Shown here: piece by piece, positions 11,131-25,646 of the stretch
Layout: each line of letters begins with the position of its first letter
Numbering within the stretch: position 1 is the first letter of the stretch
Source: Arabidopsis thaliana
Lineage: Eukaryota > Streptophyta > Magnoliopsida > Brassicales > Brassicaceae
Reading direction: 5' to 3'
DNA length: 64,000 bases
Assembly (NCBI RefSeq): GCF_000001735.4
Contig: NC_003070.9
Location: 17,593,971-17,657,970, forward strand
Translations under genes and position numbers: made by a program
The notes under the pieces: model-generated
Told to the model about the DNA's origin: nothing
Seen by the model: the letters and a program-made list of their open reading frames with translations, nothing else
The model's database searches: none

Positions 11131-12420
11131 GCAACAACCTTCATTATCTTAGTTTTCTGGTCGGTACTGCCTCTTAGGCCTCGCTGGCCTTTTGCTTTTC
11201 CTAGTTTTCATCTTTCCTTCCGAAGGCAAAAGATGAAAATTTGTGATTTTGATTTTGTCAAAGGTCTTATACATTTCAGAGTTATTTATGGACACATCAA
11301 TTTTAAAGGTACAGTTTGCAAAAAAAAAGTTAAGCCAAAAGTTGATAACATGACAATCGTAACGAGGAGAAATCAAATACGAAGTTGGACAATAACAGAT
11401 TTTATGGTCGATTAGCGAATAAGACTACTCTTCTAAAAGCATCGTCAATCTCCGTTCTAGTGGTTTTTTAAGTGTATGGCACATACAGCTGCGTATATGA
11501 TAATTGTGTTCTAGTAGTTCTGTAAATATCTTTGTAATAACGTTTTTAAATCACAAAAGGTTTGTCGGGAATATATATTATCTATATATACATTTTTGCA
11601 GCCATTTTGTAAAATAAATCCTGGAGTTATAACTTATTTACAATGGTTGCCACTAACTTTTAATTATTGATTTTCTTTTGGCAATAAATTGATTAACAAA
11701 CAAAAAATATTCCAAATATATTCTAATTCAATATATCACGCAGATTTCTCCAAAATTTGAACTAGATTTCGGAAATTATTTAAAACAAAAAATATTTGAC
11801 AAACCAAAATACAATTGCAATCCCTTAAAATGAGCAAAACGCACCTAAATACGTTTCTTATCAGTTCACTAAATCTTATTTCTCCAATATTTGAATTAGA
11901 TTTCGACAACTATTTAAAACAAAAATTTGTTTGACAAACTAAAATATAATTGCAATCCCGTAATTTTTTTTTTAAAATTAGCGATGTACTACAGATTTTT
12001 TTAACGGGACGGGTTTGGCAGAACGGGTTTGGAAGGATGTTACTTAATAACAATTGTAAACTATAAAATATAAATATTTTATAGATAAATATAATTTACA
12101 GACTTTTATATATACTAATTTAAAAAAAAATTATCTCCGCGGTGTACCGCGGGTTATAATCTAGTGGTACTACATATTCAATCAAATTATTATTAATCCA
12201 AATTGATTGTAAATATATTAAAAGTTGATTGTAAATATATTATTTTTTGTGATTGATAATTTTCCACAACTTTCAATCAATAGTATTCAAAATAAATAAA
12301 TTACATTTCATCATTAATATATAATAACTAAATTAAAAATGCATAAGAAAACCTAAAATTTATACATTTTTTTGCAATAATTCTTTTTTTGGTTATTAGG
12401 GTAAATATTTGGTAAAGCAA
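11131..12420. repeat. Tandem-duplication unit A: flanks of the small acidic-protein gene without the gene
   Basis: 11205-11570 aligns with 12865-13215 (the 3' flank of the pseudogene at 12588), and 12165-12400 aligns with 13255-13475. The short piece before it (cgctggccttttgctt) resembles the 5' leader of the intact gene (tcggccttttgcttctt at about 18005). So unit A holds leader and 3' flank joined together with the coding part deleted. A Helitron (11581-12164) sits inside it. Confidence 0.65.
11581..12164 (+). mobile_element. Non-autonomous Helitron (ATREP type)
   Basis: 584 bp with Helitron ends: 5' TC (TCTATATATAC) preceded by A at 11580, and 3' CTAG followed by T at 12165, meaning insertion between A and T with no target duplication. 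Just inside the 3' end is a GC-rich hairpin (CCGCGGT-gt-ACCGCGG, about 12137-12152), the usual rolling-circle terminator position. No coding capacity. The paralogous unit at about 13215-13255 lacks the element, giving a natural empty site. A second copy lies at 38458-39046. Confidence 0.85.
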
Positions 12421-12587
12421 AACTTGTAATCGCTCATAATTAATTGTCGGCTTCATCGGCCTTTTGCTTCTTCTTCCTCCACCCAAAGGTACCGAAGCTA
12501 GAATAAACTTCATTAGGTTTCTTCTTCGCTTACATCGCTGTAATTTTGATTTCATTCTTCTTCTTTAGTTTTAATTTCAGGGTAGAT

Positions 12588-12848
12588 ATGGAGATTGAGA
12601 GTCACGTTTCAGTCCCTGGGAAGAATCTAGTTAAAGTAGAGTTCAAGCTTGGGACAGAGAGCTACACTATTGATTCAATCAATGGTGATACTGTATTGGA
12701 CCAATTGGTTTCGATGAAATAAGAAAGTATGAAAATACTTAAGGATTTTATCACAAAGCATAATGTTCAAGATGATGATGTCCCTGACCAAATCTTGTCT
12801 AATGATGATGCTTCTCCTGTGAAACCACCCAAGAAGACAAAGATTTGA
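12588..12848 (+). pseudogene. Pseudogene copy of the small acidic protein at 18144
   Basis: Starts with the same ATG and 44 codons (MEIESHVSVPGKNLVK...) as the intact gene. At 12720-12722 the codon GAA of the intact copy is TAA. The rest of the gene follows in frame to the original stop at 12846-12848, and the acidic tail carries internal deletions relative to the intact copy. The 5' leader (about 12425-12587) is also conserved. Recent decay: nucleotide identity to the intact copy is still very high by eye. Confidence 0.88.
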
Positions 12849-12864
12849 CTTTTCTTCTTTTCTT

Positions 12865-13474
12865 CCAAAGGTAAACGATGAAAATTTGTAATTCTGATTT
12901 TGCCAAAGGTCTTATACATTTCAGAGATATTTATGGACACATCAGTTTTAAAGATATGGTTTGCAAAAAGAAGTTAAGCCAGAAGTTGATGGCATGACAA
13001 TCGTAACCAAGAGAAATCAAATATGAAGTTGGACAATAACAGATTTTATGTTTTATTACCGGATAAGACTACTCTTCTAAAAGCATCGTCAATCTTTGTT
13101 CTAGTAATTTTTTTTAAGTGTATGGTACATATATATGCATATATAATAATTGTGTTCTAGTAGTTCTGTAAATGTCTTTGTAATAACTTTTTTTAAACCA
13201 CAAAATATTCATTTCTCAGGGAATATATAAAATATATATATATAAGTCATATATTACGGTACTACATATTATAGCAGTTTGTTATTAATCCAATTGTAAT
13301 TTTCACACATATTAAGTAGATATATTTAAAGTTGATTGTACATATATATTATTTTGTATGATTGATAATTTTCCACAACTTTAAATCAATAATATTCAAA
13401 AATAAATTAAGTTTGCATTTCACCATTAAATAATAACTTAACTAAAATTGTATAAGAAAATCTAAAATTTATGG
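12865..13474. repeat. Tandem-duplication unit B: 3' flank of the pseudogene
   Basis: Aligns with unit A (11205-11570 and 12165-12400) over nearly its whole length, with the Helitron of unit A absent here. Contains a (TA)n run near 13230. No gene. Confidence 0.65.
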
Positions 13475-14007
13475 AAAAAATGTCAAAAATCATGAACTTT
13501 CAAATTTGGGATAAAAAAACATGAACTTCCAAAATGCTACTAAAATCATTAAGTTTTGTTTGACTTTTGATAAAATGGTTAAGTTTCGTTGACTTTGCTA
13601 TTTTGGACATGTCGTTAAATTTCCGCTAACAAAAAAATAAAGGGGTTAAATTTTTGTTAGCAATTTTCGTTAAAAGCGAAACAACGTCGTTTCAAAATAA
13701 AAATAAATTAAAAATGTTGCGCCAAGAAGGAATCGAACCTGTGACCCTCCAGAATTATTACAAGCACTCAACGGATATGTTATGATAACATTCTGATATA
13801 CTGAAATATATATATTTGAAAGTAATTAAAAATAACCGAACTAAAAGAAACAATGACCAAACATGTAAAAATGTTAAATACGCCTACCATTAATATATAT
13901 TTCAAAATTATAATGTAATTTTTTTTATTAAACGTATTGAATTAAAAAAAAAAATATATATATATATTCAAGCTAACAACCAAATATTTATCTTATATTT
14001 ATACGAG
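13475..14007. mobile_element. Unclassified inserted repeat with a tRNA-like B-box motif
   Basis: Relative to unit A (12350-12400) about 535 nt are inserted between ctaaaatttat and gcaataattt. The insert begins with short direct repeats on catgaactt. On the minus strand it carries GGTTCGATTCC (about 13729-13739), a perfect match to the tRNA promoter B-box consensus, preceded by tRNA-like sequence that does not fold into a full cloverleaf by eye. It could be tRNA-derived (SINE-like) or a transposon that captured a tRNA fragment. No protein; ends uncertain by about 10 nt. Confidence 0.5.
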
Positions 14008-14052
14008 AAGGATCGCAATAATTTTTTTTTTGGTTGTTAGGGTAAATATTTG

Positions 14053-17000
14053 AAAAAATTACATCATCTGCCATATTTTTCAAAATCGTTATGCAATCTG
14101 CCATATTTTCCCGGGTCTTACAACTCATGCCACATTTGGTTGGGAAATGTCAATTTTGTCCCCACAGTTTATTGAACAGTTTTCGCGCTCAACAACTGCG
14201 TCTTTTGACAATCCCTTTTATCTCTCTTTCACTGTAAACCGTGCGGTAAAACAACAACAGTTAACTCTCTCTCTTTCGTCTATCTCTCTCATACTTTCCC
14301 TTTCTCTTCGCCGTTAACTTCATCGGAATATATCTTCGGTAAGGCCATTTCGAGTTTCTGCATGTTGCTATCTTCAATCCTGTCTTCATGTTTTGTTCAA
14401 TGAAGCCTTTTTGGAAAATTGCAAATCCCAAATCCCCTGTTACTTACCCTAATCGATAATTCGAGTTTGTCTCCCTTTACGATTTTCGATAGTTCGTCCT
14501 CTCCTGTGCGATTCATTTACCTAGAAAACTCGGAAACCTTTAGCAATTAAGACAGTTGATTGAGTTTGAGAGAGATTAATCGAAATGTCCCCCAATACAG
14601 ATTTTAGGGTTTTTCGATAGTTCGTCCTCTCCTGTGCGATTCATTTACCAAGAAAACTCGGAAATCTTTAGCAATTAAGACGGTTGATTGAGTTTGAGAG
14701 AAATTAATCGAAATGTCTCACATTACAGATTTTAGGATTTTTCGTCCTCTTGTATGTTTAATTAATTTATCACATCGAATAACTGATTTGATAATTGTTT
14801 GATTCCACCATGGTCACTACCGAGAAATCTATGGCTTTTTGCATTGCAGCATTTAGAGACTCCGAGATATTGCTGCTCATCACATTGTATCGCATACCCG
14901 GAAAGTACGCCAGTGTCCAGTGAGATAGCCCTATCTCTACTAAATACTTGGCACATTGAATGTTTCTCTTATGTATTTCTTCAAACCAATATCGCAAATC
15001 TCCCACAGTGTAAGATCTCGCCGCCATGGAGACCATTTTCGCAAGTCCCTCACACTGGAAATTATGGACAACATTCCTGAACAAATGTACTGTGCAACAC
15101 GCATGCTTCACAAGAGGGTACACTGTCCTAAGCCCAGCATAAATGGTCGCATGCCTGTCAGAGACGAAAACTAGATCTTCTTCATCAGGGACAAACTGTG
15201 ACAACTGTTCGAAAAACCACTGCCAAACTGCTATGTTCTCATTGTCTACAATACCAAACGCTAATGGGAATATTTGGTAATTTCCATCTTGTCCACTTGC
15301 AGTAACTAAGCAGCTTTTGTATTTTCCTTTAGTGTGTGTACCATCTATCACTATAACTTTCTGCAAATACTGGTACCCGGCAATCGAAGCTCCAAACGCA
15401 AAAAAAAAGATACTTGAAACGAATATTTCCGTCCTCCGTATAATCTGTATGGACTGTGGACAGCGTACCTGGATTAGTTGTCCTCAACAGGTGGAGATAT
15501 GTCTGCAGAAACTTATAACCTTCTTCCTCACTGCAACGAGCTTTCTTCATTGCTATTTCTTTAGCCTTCATGTATGTTATGGTGACATTTAGTTCAGCCA
15601 ATACTATTTCTGGTAGTTCACAGGCCCTTGGTCCCTTCTTACCATGCGTATATTTTGCCTTAAGCAACTCACCTAACATCGATCGTGTTGCTTTCATACC
15701 ATACTTAGACCGCGCCTCGACATCACAAGTATGTTTTAGAGTCGCCGTCCTAATTTCCATATTTTCAGAGTTCTCGTGAAACGTTGTATATACCCTCCAA
15801 TCACACTTTTTATCATGGCACACCGCAATTACCCGTATCTTGTCGGACTTGTTTATTCGGAAATTGAATAGCATTTTCATAGAGTACACAGTTAATGCTT
15901 TCTGCAACTCGCCTTTATTGCTGAATACCCGCCCGATATATATTGCATCGCCACCCTTCCTAAGATTCATATTAGCTTTGTCGGAAGCAATCGCGGCTAC
16001 GTTGTCCTTGAACGGATTGGCATCCCTACACATCAACATCTCGTCCCCCGCTAATTTACTAAATATAGTCTCTCCGTCTGATACTCTTCTCGACATGTCC
16101 TCTGCCAGTGCCCTTGCTGTATTATCATTTCTCGCACTGTATGTATTACGAACCTCTACATCACATTGTCCTTCCTCTTCAGCTGCACTTGCTTCCAACG
16201 CAGTCACTACAACGTCCACTAGTCCTACTTATCCTCCAGATTCAGGGACCAAATCACACGTATCCAGCGTCTCTGTTATTGAATTTGTCCTCATAGTTGG
16301 CCCTGTCCTCTGCCCCAGTTGTATAGACATTCTCGTATTTTCCTCATCATTCTCACCTTCTACATCAGCGTCTGCGATTGTTGTAACCTCAACGTCCACT
16401 ATACCTACCCCTGGCAGGCTTTGTCCACGCACGTTGTTCAAACAACTTTGACAGTCCTTGTCAAACGATTCTTCCAATGTTGTCGCTTGCGTATCCGTTA
16501 ATTGAGCTCTCATTCTACTTTGCCCTCGCTGAATCGACATTTCTGCACTCTCATCGCCCATTCCATCTCAACAACTTCTACTTCGACAAGGTCAACCCGG
16601 CTTTGTCCCCCGACAGAGCTGAATATATCGTCTCCCATATTATTGGGCCTAGATGACTCATCCCCCAAAGTTGTTCCACACATTTGTGTCCCCGGCTGAC
16701 GGTCAAAACTTGTCAATGTGTTGTTCCTCCAATCCTTCCAAGGATCCCAATCCGGCGGGTAATCTGTATCAATCATATCCCTCATATTATCAAAATCATA
16801 ATCATCTGAATCTGATACCTCCCTTAACAATTCGTCCTCTAAGTCTGATGCCCATCATCTTCTCTCTGTTGCCAATTCTACATCCACTTCTTTTTCTCAT
16901 CCCCGCTTTGCGCAGCCCAACTCTAGTAAACCAGCCTTCCTCTTCAAAGTTCCTTCACACACATTTATTTTATCTAAGAAGCCGTCTTCCTCATAAGTCA

Positions 17001-17946
17001 ATGGAATTGCATGCGTGCTATTACCATCACCCATTCGCCCGCCCATGTATCATGCCACTTCTACCTCTACAACACTATTGTCTTTGTGTCCCCTTATTTC
17101 AGGGGACGTAATCTCAGCCACGTCGACATCGTCTATAGATAGATACATGTTCAAACCTCCTTTTTCTTGCTTTATCTTTTTGAATTTCTTCAACGAGCTT
17201 TCGCTGTCAACAGAGACAGGTGGCATCTTCTGCTGCGTGTAAACAGTGTCTCCTCCTTCGAACCAAAAACTCAGCTGAAATTTGGTCCTCCTGTCTAGTC
17301 CAAACGTTGTTCCAACTTTCGATACAACTTCAGTCAACATATCTCCTTCGCTTACGTCAACACACTTTGCGTACTTATTTCCCGACATCTTGAAACGCCA
17401 CTCCCCATTGTCTTTGCATTCCCAGCCACCGACCAATACCATAACTCCTTCGTCCATCCTTTTATGTCTTTCAAACACAACATAAATAATTGCATTTATC
17501 ACAACCAAACAAACAAATAAAACTACCAACCTAAAACGAATCGAAGGAAAGAAATCCCAGACAATAAATTTTACCTCCTCCGCAATAAATGGCCGTGTCT
17601 TCAACAACACCTCCTAAAATCCCTAGTTTTTAGTCTGTTCAACACAACATCTTTCCTCTGCAACATTAATAACAATTAAAGTGACTAACCCCTATATTAC
17701 CATTTTTAAAAAATAAATCCACATAATATTCAATCGGTAACGGAAACATTTATTACGGAACAGTAGCTACCTCTTTTCGCCGGACGAAGTTGTCGCTATT
17801 TTCGTCAGAGCGCTAACCCACCTTAAGGGTAATTTCGTTCACGAAATTTCACGTGTGGTAAAATATGGCAGATTTTGTAAAGCCTATAAGAATATGGCAT
17901 GGATTGTAAATTCTTGAGTGAAATATGGCAGATTTTGCAAGATTCC
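14053..17946 (-). mobile_element. Mutator-like element (MULE) with 10-bp target duplication
   Basis: 3,894 bp flanked by identical 10-bp direct repeats TAAATATTTG at 14043-14052 and 17947-17956. The paralogous unit at about 12403-12412 has a single copy of this site in the same context (gggtaaatatttggtaaag), proving the boundaries. The ends are imperfect inverted repeats that share the word TCTGCCATAT, repeated two to three times on each side (14075-14115 and, inverted, about 17865-17935). It carries a decayed MuDR-type transposase gene on the minus strand. Long non-coding arms lie at 14130-14750 and 17620-17860. Confidence 0.88.
14770..17610 (-). pseudogene. MuDR-type transposase, broken
   Basis: Read right to left. 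The start is about 17470 (MDEGVMVLVGGWECKDNGEW, typical of MULE N-termini). An acidic linker follows (17050-16230), then the MuDR DNA-binding domain (about 16000-15650; YIGRVFSNKGELQKAL, CDWRVYTTF, HTCDVEARSKYG), then the MULE catalytic core (15366-14770; VIDGTHTKGKYKSCL, VSDRHATI, CCTVHLFRNV). The core is separated from the preceding frame by a one-base slip in the A/T run at about 15401-15409, and there is an in-frame TAA at 16229-16231. Further frame breaks lie in the linker. No C-terminal SWIM zinc finger was seen, and the frame ends early at 14770. Inactive as it stands. Confidence 0.83.
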
Positions 17947-18143
17947 TAAATATTTGGTAAAGATAAACTGTAGTCGCTCATAATTAATTATCGGCTAAGC
18001 TTCATCGGCCTTTTGCTTCTTCTTCCACCCAAATAAAACTTCAGGTACCGAAGCTAAATTAAAATTCATTAGGGTTCTTCTTTCCTTACATCGCTGTAAT
18101 TTTCGTTTCCTTCTTCTTCTTTAGTTTTAATTTCAGGGTAGAT

Positions 18144-18434
18144 ATGGAGATTGAGAGTCACGTTTCAGTCCCTGGGAAGAATCTAGTTAAAGTAGAGTTC
18201 AAGCTTGGGACAGAGAGCTACACAATTGATTCAATCAAGGGTGATACTGTATTGGACCAATTGGTTTCGATGAAAGAAGAAAGTATGAAGATACTTAAGG
18301 ATTTTATCACAAAGCATAATGTTCCAGATGATGATGTCCCTGACCAAATCTTGTCTGATGATGAAGAAGGTGATGATGATGATGCTTCTCCTGTAATATG
18401 TCCTGTGAAACCACCCAAGAAGACAAAGATTTGA
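18144..18434 (+). CDS. Small acidic protein of the At1g47820 type (possible GON7-like)
   Basis: 96 aa, intact. An N-terminal part of likely beta strands (residues 1-30, VSVPGKNLVKVEFKLG) is followed by a helix (about 36-62, DQLVSMKEESMKILKDF), an Asp/Glu-rich segment (67-86) and a short basic tail (PPKKTKI). The leader has a pyrimidine-rich AG (tttaatttcag) just before the ATG region, so a 5' UTR intron is possible. The arrangement of strands, helix and acidic tail resembles GON7, a small subunit of the KEOPS tRNA-modification complex, but this is only my impression of fold and composition. Safe call: plant-specific uncharacterised acidic protein. The MULE ends 198 nt upstream. Confidence 0.75.
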   Translation: MEIESHVSVPGKNLVKVEFKLGTESYTIDSIKGDTVLDQLVSMKEESMKILKDFITKHNVPDDDVPDQILSDDEEGDDDDASPVICPVKPPKKTKI

Positions 18435-19375
18435 GTTTTTCCTTTTGCTTATCACTTGCTGTCTTGTCTTTTTTCCATTGATGTTGCTTAGATTTTGAAC
18501 CTTTGTTCAAATTTTCTGTTTGTGGAACAGTTCTGTTTATCTAAAGAAGAATATGAGGACTTGGGTTAAGTTATGTTCAAATGTTTGCATCTGCTAGGTG
18601 GAATTTAGTAATGGTGTTGTTGAATTATTACTTAAGGTTGGTGATTGCATTGCTTTGAATGCTCATTGAGTTATTGAAGGAAGCTCTTGGAACTTCAGGG
18701 AAACTGTGATGACACTAGAGAACAGAACAAAGGTATTTTGGGCATTAGATGCAGGACTGATTTGGTTACATTACGTATTACTGGTTAGTGTTAATGTTCA
18801 TGATTGATTCAGGAACTCGCAAAGTCTCATGTTTGACGCTTAGTAAGTCTAACATGTTAGAGTTTAAGAAAGAGTAGGGTTGGTGAGAAAACGTCTCATG
18901 TTCTTCTGTTTTGTCGCTGAGATGTAAGAGATTCTGTGACCTGATGAATCTTATCAGTGGAGGACAAAGAAGGATTTGGGTATCAGCACAGACCAGTCAC
19001 TGGCAGAGATAGCAGAAAATGGTTTAGTCGACATGATCATAAAGGATTTTAAAGTTGTCACGAGAAATCGATTCATCACATTATGTTGATAATTCAACAG
19101 TTACTATCAATATTAGTTATATATCCTCTCAAAGCATGTGTGGTATCATAGTTCTACGAAACAAATAGTACATCACTAGTTGAAATGAAAATCTCACAGG
19201 TAAACAAAATGTTGGATGAGAGATCTTTAGCAGAATCACTCTAAATTCTTCATTCACAATGTAAACGCTACACCATTGTCTAACAACTCAACAAAGTATA
19301 GCAAATCTCTGAACATGCCAAGAAACATCTGGCAGGTACGCAGTTAACCAAGTAGAATGTGATTCTTAACCGTCA
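18435..19375. other. Spacer between convergent genes
   Basis: Includes the 3' flank of the acidic-protein gene and of the minus-strand AP-2 sigma gene. Less AT-rich than other spacers and without transposon signatures. It may be transcribed as long 3' UTR or non-coding RNA, but nothing specific is recognisable. Confidence 0.4.
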
Positions 19376-20814
19376 TCACTGTAGCTTCTCGAGTTCTGAC
19401 ATCCTTTCGATGATTGCCTGCGAATTAAAACAAGTCCCCAACATTTAAAAGTTTAGCACTTGAGCAAGAGCATGTGTGATACATTTAAGTGAAAGAGAGA
19501 AGCTTGAAACAAAAATTTCACACCCTTTTGCTTGTTTCTTGGAGCTCCCCAGCAAGAATGAACTCATCGAGTATCAAGTACACCTTTCAGTTTAAGTCAT
19601 AGGGAACTAGTTAGCAATTATTAGAGTACAAACACAGATCAAATCTAGAAACACTGTAGCATCTGCATATATAAACACAAATAGGGAATGCTTTTCAAGG
19701 CTGCATACAGATATTTATCTAATGGGTCACGATGGTCAGCTTAGAATTGGGACAAGTATACTGAGAAGAAAACGAAACTAGCTTTTGATTTTCGCAAACA
19801 AAAGCTTAGTTTGATATACCCTTGTAAGCTTAATATATGAGAATTCTCAGAAAACCATTTTAAAACATCTGGGAGAATTCACTTAACTAGTTCAAAACTT
19901 GTAAGCATTCAATACTCAAAAGACAAAGCAAAATCCCAGTGTTTATTCAAAACCAGTTGTTGTACAGCATCACAACTTAAAGTTATGAATCCAACGAAGC
20001 AGTTCCAGAAGCTATTTACAAAGGATAAGAGTAAGTAAAGAGGTTAAGTACCTTGTGGAAATTAAACACCAAATCTAGCTCACAAACATTGCTGAAGAAA
20101 TGGTCCAATATCTCCACAAACAAATGGATACTCTCCAAGTAAGCCAACTCATTGTCGGTTATATCCACGCACACAGAGAAAAACAATCCAGCATAACGCC
20201 TGTATATCACCTTGTGTGTTCTAAACTGAAAATAGTTGCAAAACAGTTTCATCATTCATACATTAACATTCACAATGACACCCACTCACATAAAACGCAT
20301 TCCATATTATTGTTTCTCAATCACACTTCTACTACATCTCGAATAATCTATCTCCAACAGCCCTAATCTTGTTATACAAAACCTAAATCAGGTTCAAACC
20401 TAAGACAATTTCAACAAGCCAATGCTTTTTAAAATCAATCAAATTATACAAAATCTGATTCAAGAATGATAAATTTTACAAAATGAAAACAGCAAACCTC
20501 AACGAAGTTGGTGAATTTGGCGTCGCGATTCACCACTAATCTATGAACCTGTGAAAAGAATTAAGAATCAGAAACCTAAAAAGGATAAAAAAAGGAAGAT
20601 GATAGAATTTGAAATGAGTAGTACCTCGTATTCGACTTTGTGTTTCTCGGATTCTTCGAGAGGGACATAGTATTTGGCTAGACGAGTCTTACCTTGTCTG
20701 TTCTGCAATAATATGAATCGGATCTGGACAAATTGGGAGAGAGGTGGATCAGAATTGAGCGTCAGACATGAACAAAGGAAAACAAAGTGGAAGAGAAATA
20801 AAGCAGTGTACCAT
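19376..20814 (-). CDS. AP17: AP-2 complex sigma subunit (clathrin adaptor small chain)
   Basis: Six coding exons, minus strand: 20812-20814 (only the ATG), 20625-20723, 20498-20548, 20052-20225, 19524-19583, 19376-19417; 429 nt, 142 aa, exactly the family length. The protein starts [18 protein letters not shown] and contains [43 protein letters not shown] and [16 protein letters not shown]. It is the longin-fold sigma chain of AP-2, which recognises dileucine cargo signals during clathrin-mediated endocytosis at the plasma membrane. The splice donor directly after the start codon (ATG|gtaca) leaves a one-codon first exon. Near the end a Lys usual in the family is Arg (SKR) under my splice choice. 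Matches At1g47830. Confidence 0.95.
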
Positions 20815-22272
20815 TTTCTCTGCAAAATCTAATGGAGAATTCAGGAGAAATCGTGAGCGATCAGAGGAATTTTCTTCTTTCAGATCTCACTTTGAATTTT
20901 CACGACCTTTGTTGAAAACAGGTTCGTAAAGCAGCCAAACTATCCAGTCAAAAAGATGGAGTTTTTAAGAAAAAAATTGATTTAGGAGGAAATAGAAAAA
21001 TAAGCTTGGAGCTAGAAAAGATTTGTGAAATAGAATTTTTGTTTTAAAAATTTGATTTAACTACAACTTTTTTTTTCCAACTCAATGAAATATTATGTGT
21101 TTCATATTCGTATCCTCTCAAAACTAGTTACAAATCTGTTAATTTTTAAATTTTAATTGGATATTTTATGAAAGTTCAAAAAATATGATAAAAGTTTTAT
21201 TAATTTTTTTTTGTTATAAGGCTTTCTTTTTTTTTTGGTGAAAATCAGAAGAAAAACCTTAATCGAACATGTCGTGACACGATAGTTCAGACTTATCATC
21301 CCTAAATATCGAAATCAAAGTATTCGGGAGAACATCAAATGCATGAAAATCTAGAAACAATGAAAACGCATGTAATTTGTCAATCCATTTGTGAAACGGT
21401 TGATCTTCCTTTATACGTGAAATATTAGGACTATCCAGTACTGCAAAACCTTTTTGAATGCTAATAAATTGTATTATCCATTTTGGATATCCATATTGCA
21501 AATTTTAATATTTGTAATTAACTTTCCCTCTAACATATATTAAATTTACTTACAAATATCTGCATATTTTTAATGGGATCAAAGATGATATAGCAAATCA
21601 AATAAGAGTACTACAAATATTTTGCCTTGCCCTATATTTAATTATGACATTGGGTTTGATTAGTAAGATCCAATAGATTTGTTTGCAAACAAAACAAAAC
21701 AAACAGCTTTGGAGATTACCAATCATATGAGCGGTTGGAAAAAGTGATTAAAAGAGAGAAAAAATGGACGATTGCCAACTCTAAAAACTAAACGTTTGGT
21801 GGTTAAAATTTATTTGTTAGTTAAAATGATATTAAAAGTTTTCAAAAAAAATAATATATATTACTCTAGAAAAGAATCTTTAAAACTATTATCTATATTT
21901 AATTTATTGATTTATACAAAGCAATGGTACTAGTCAGCCGTTTGTTACTAAACATAACTTATCGGTTTGTTTAAACAAAGTTACAAATCTAACTCATTGA
22001 TTAGACATAATTCATAACTTCTACTTCATTTAGAGTGTTTCACAAACCAAATAGGGATAGATTTATATCCAAAATTATAAATCGTATCAAAATTTTCACT
22101 TTGGAAGTAAAAGGATTTTCTAGTGTTGTACGAAGTGGTCCAAGACATAATCTTCTGCTAGTTCGTTGCTCCTCTTTACAATCTTATTGATATTGATATG
22201 ATATCTTATATAAATGTACACAAACAAATGGACCAAAAGTCCTCCTATACTCATGAAGTAGAGGTCCAAGTA
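20815..22272. other. Spacer between AP-2 sigma and HXK3
   Basis: 5' leader of AP-2 sigma (to about 20900), then AT-rich DNA. An 80-codon minus-strand frame at 21259-21501 has no family features I recognise and is probably chance or the scrap of a lost gene. No transposon ends seen. Confidence 0.45.
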
Positions 22273-24889
<2,617 letters not shown>

Positions 24890-25612
24890 TGTCGAAGTTT
24901 GGTTCTGTTTTGTAAGAACGAAGATCTCAAAGTCAACTTTCAACTAAAATTTATAAAACTTTCTAGTTGCTCTGCTACTTGCTTACTTTACTTATTTGAT
25001 TATTCTCTTGTTGGGTTTTACGAGAAGAACAAGTTTTTTTTTGTCCACTAGAAGATACAGTTTCTTTTTCTTTCTTTTTTTTTTTAACAAGAGGGAGCAA
25101 TTTCTAATTTTCTATTTTCTCTTTAAATAAGAAAGATGATATGCAAGAATAACAGATTTTGATAACTTAATTAAACGTATAACACCATAAAGTGAAAAAT
25201 AAAGAAACTAACACTATGGGTTGTGGACTAATGATCAATTTGGGTTTAGTTGTTAGAAGAAGAAGCATAAAAGGTGAGAAAAAAACAATAGTTTCTCTTT
25301 CCACTTTAGATCTATTAATTCCTTGCAAAAACCTGAAAATCTTATAGATACTTTATAGATACACATATAATAAATAAATACTTAACTTTTAAAATGTTTG
25401 GGTTAATCACTTAACCTTTAAAAGTAAAAATTACATTAATTATAGAAAGTTTAAATAGGTATAATTTCTGTAATTTCTCACAAAGATTTAGTAAGTGGTT
25501 TTGTTAACAATAGTTAGGAACTTAGGATGCGATTTGATTCTACAATTGTTTTAAAAAAATTGTATTCTAATTTGAAAAATGTTGTCCTTTTGGTTTTTGC
25601 AAACTTCATAAA

Positions 25613-25646
<34 letters not shown>

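Noticed and set aside
13700-13800. A tRNA gene on the minus strand
   Set aside because: Only the B-box and neighbouring bases match; no acceptor stem or anticodon arm can be folded by eye.
14799-17485. Plus-strand open frames across 14.8-17.5 kb
   Set aside because: They are antisense shadows of the minus-strand MULE transposase, which has clear domain motifs.
20812-20814. A coding exon consisting only of ATG in AP-2 sigma looked like an annotation artefact
   Set aside because: Donor gtaca follows the ATG directly, the next exon starts with the family's residue 2 (IRFILLQ), and the total length is exactly 142 aa; no other in-frame start fits.
21259-21501. 80-codon minus-strand frame as a possible small gene
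   Set aside because: No recognisable domain, AT-rich codon use like the spacer, no splice or promoter context.
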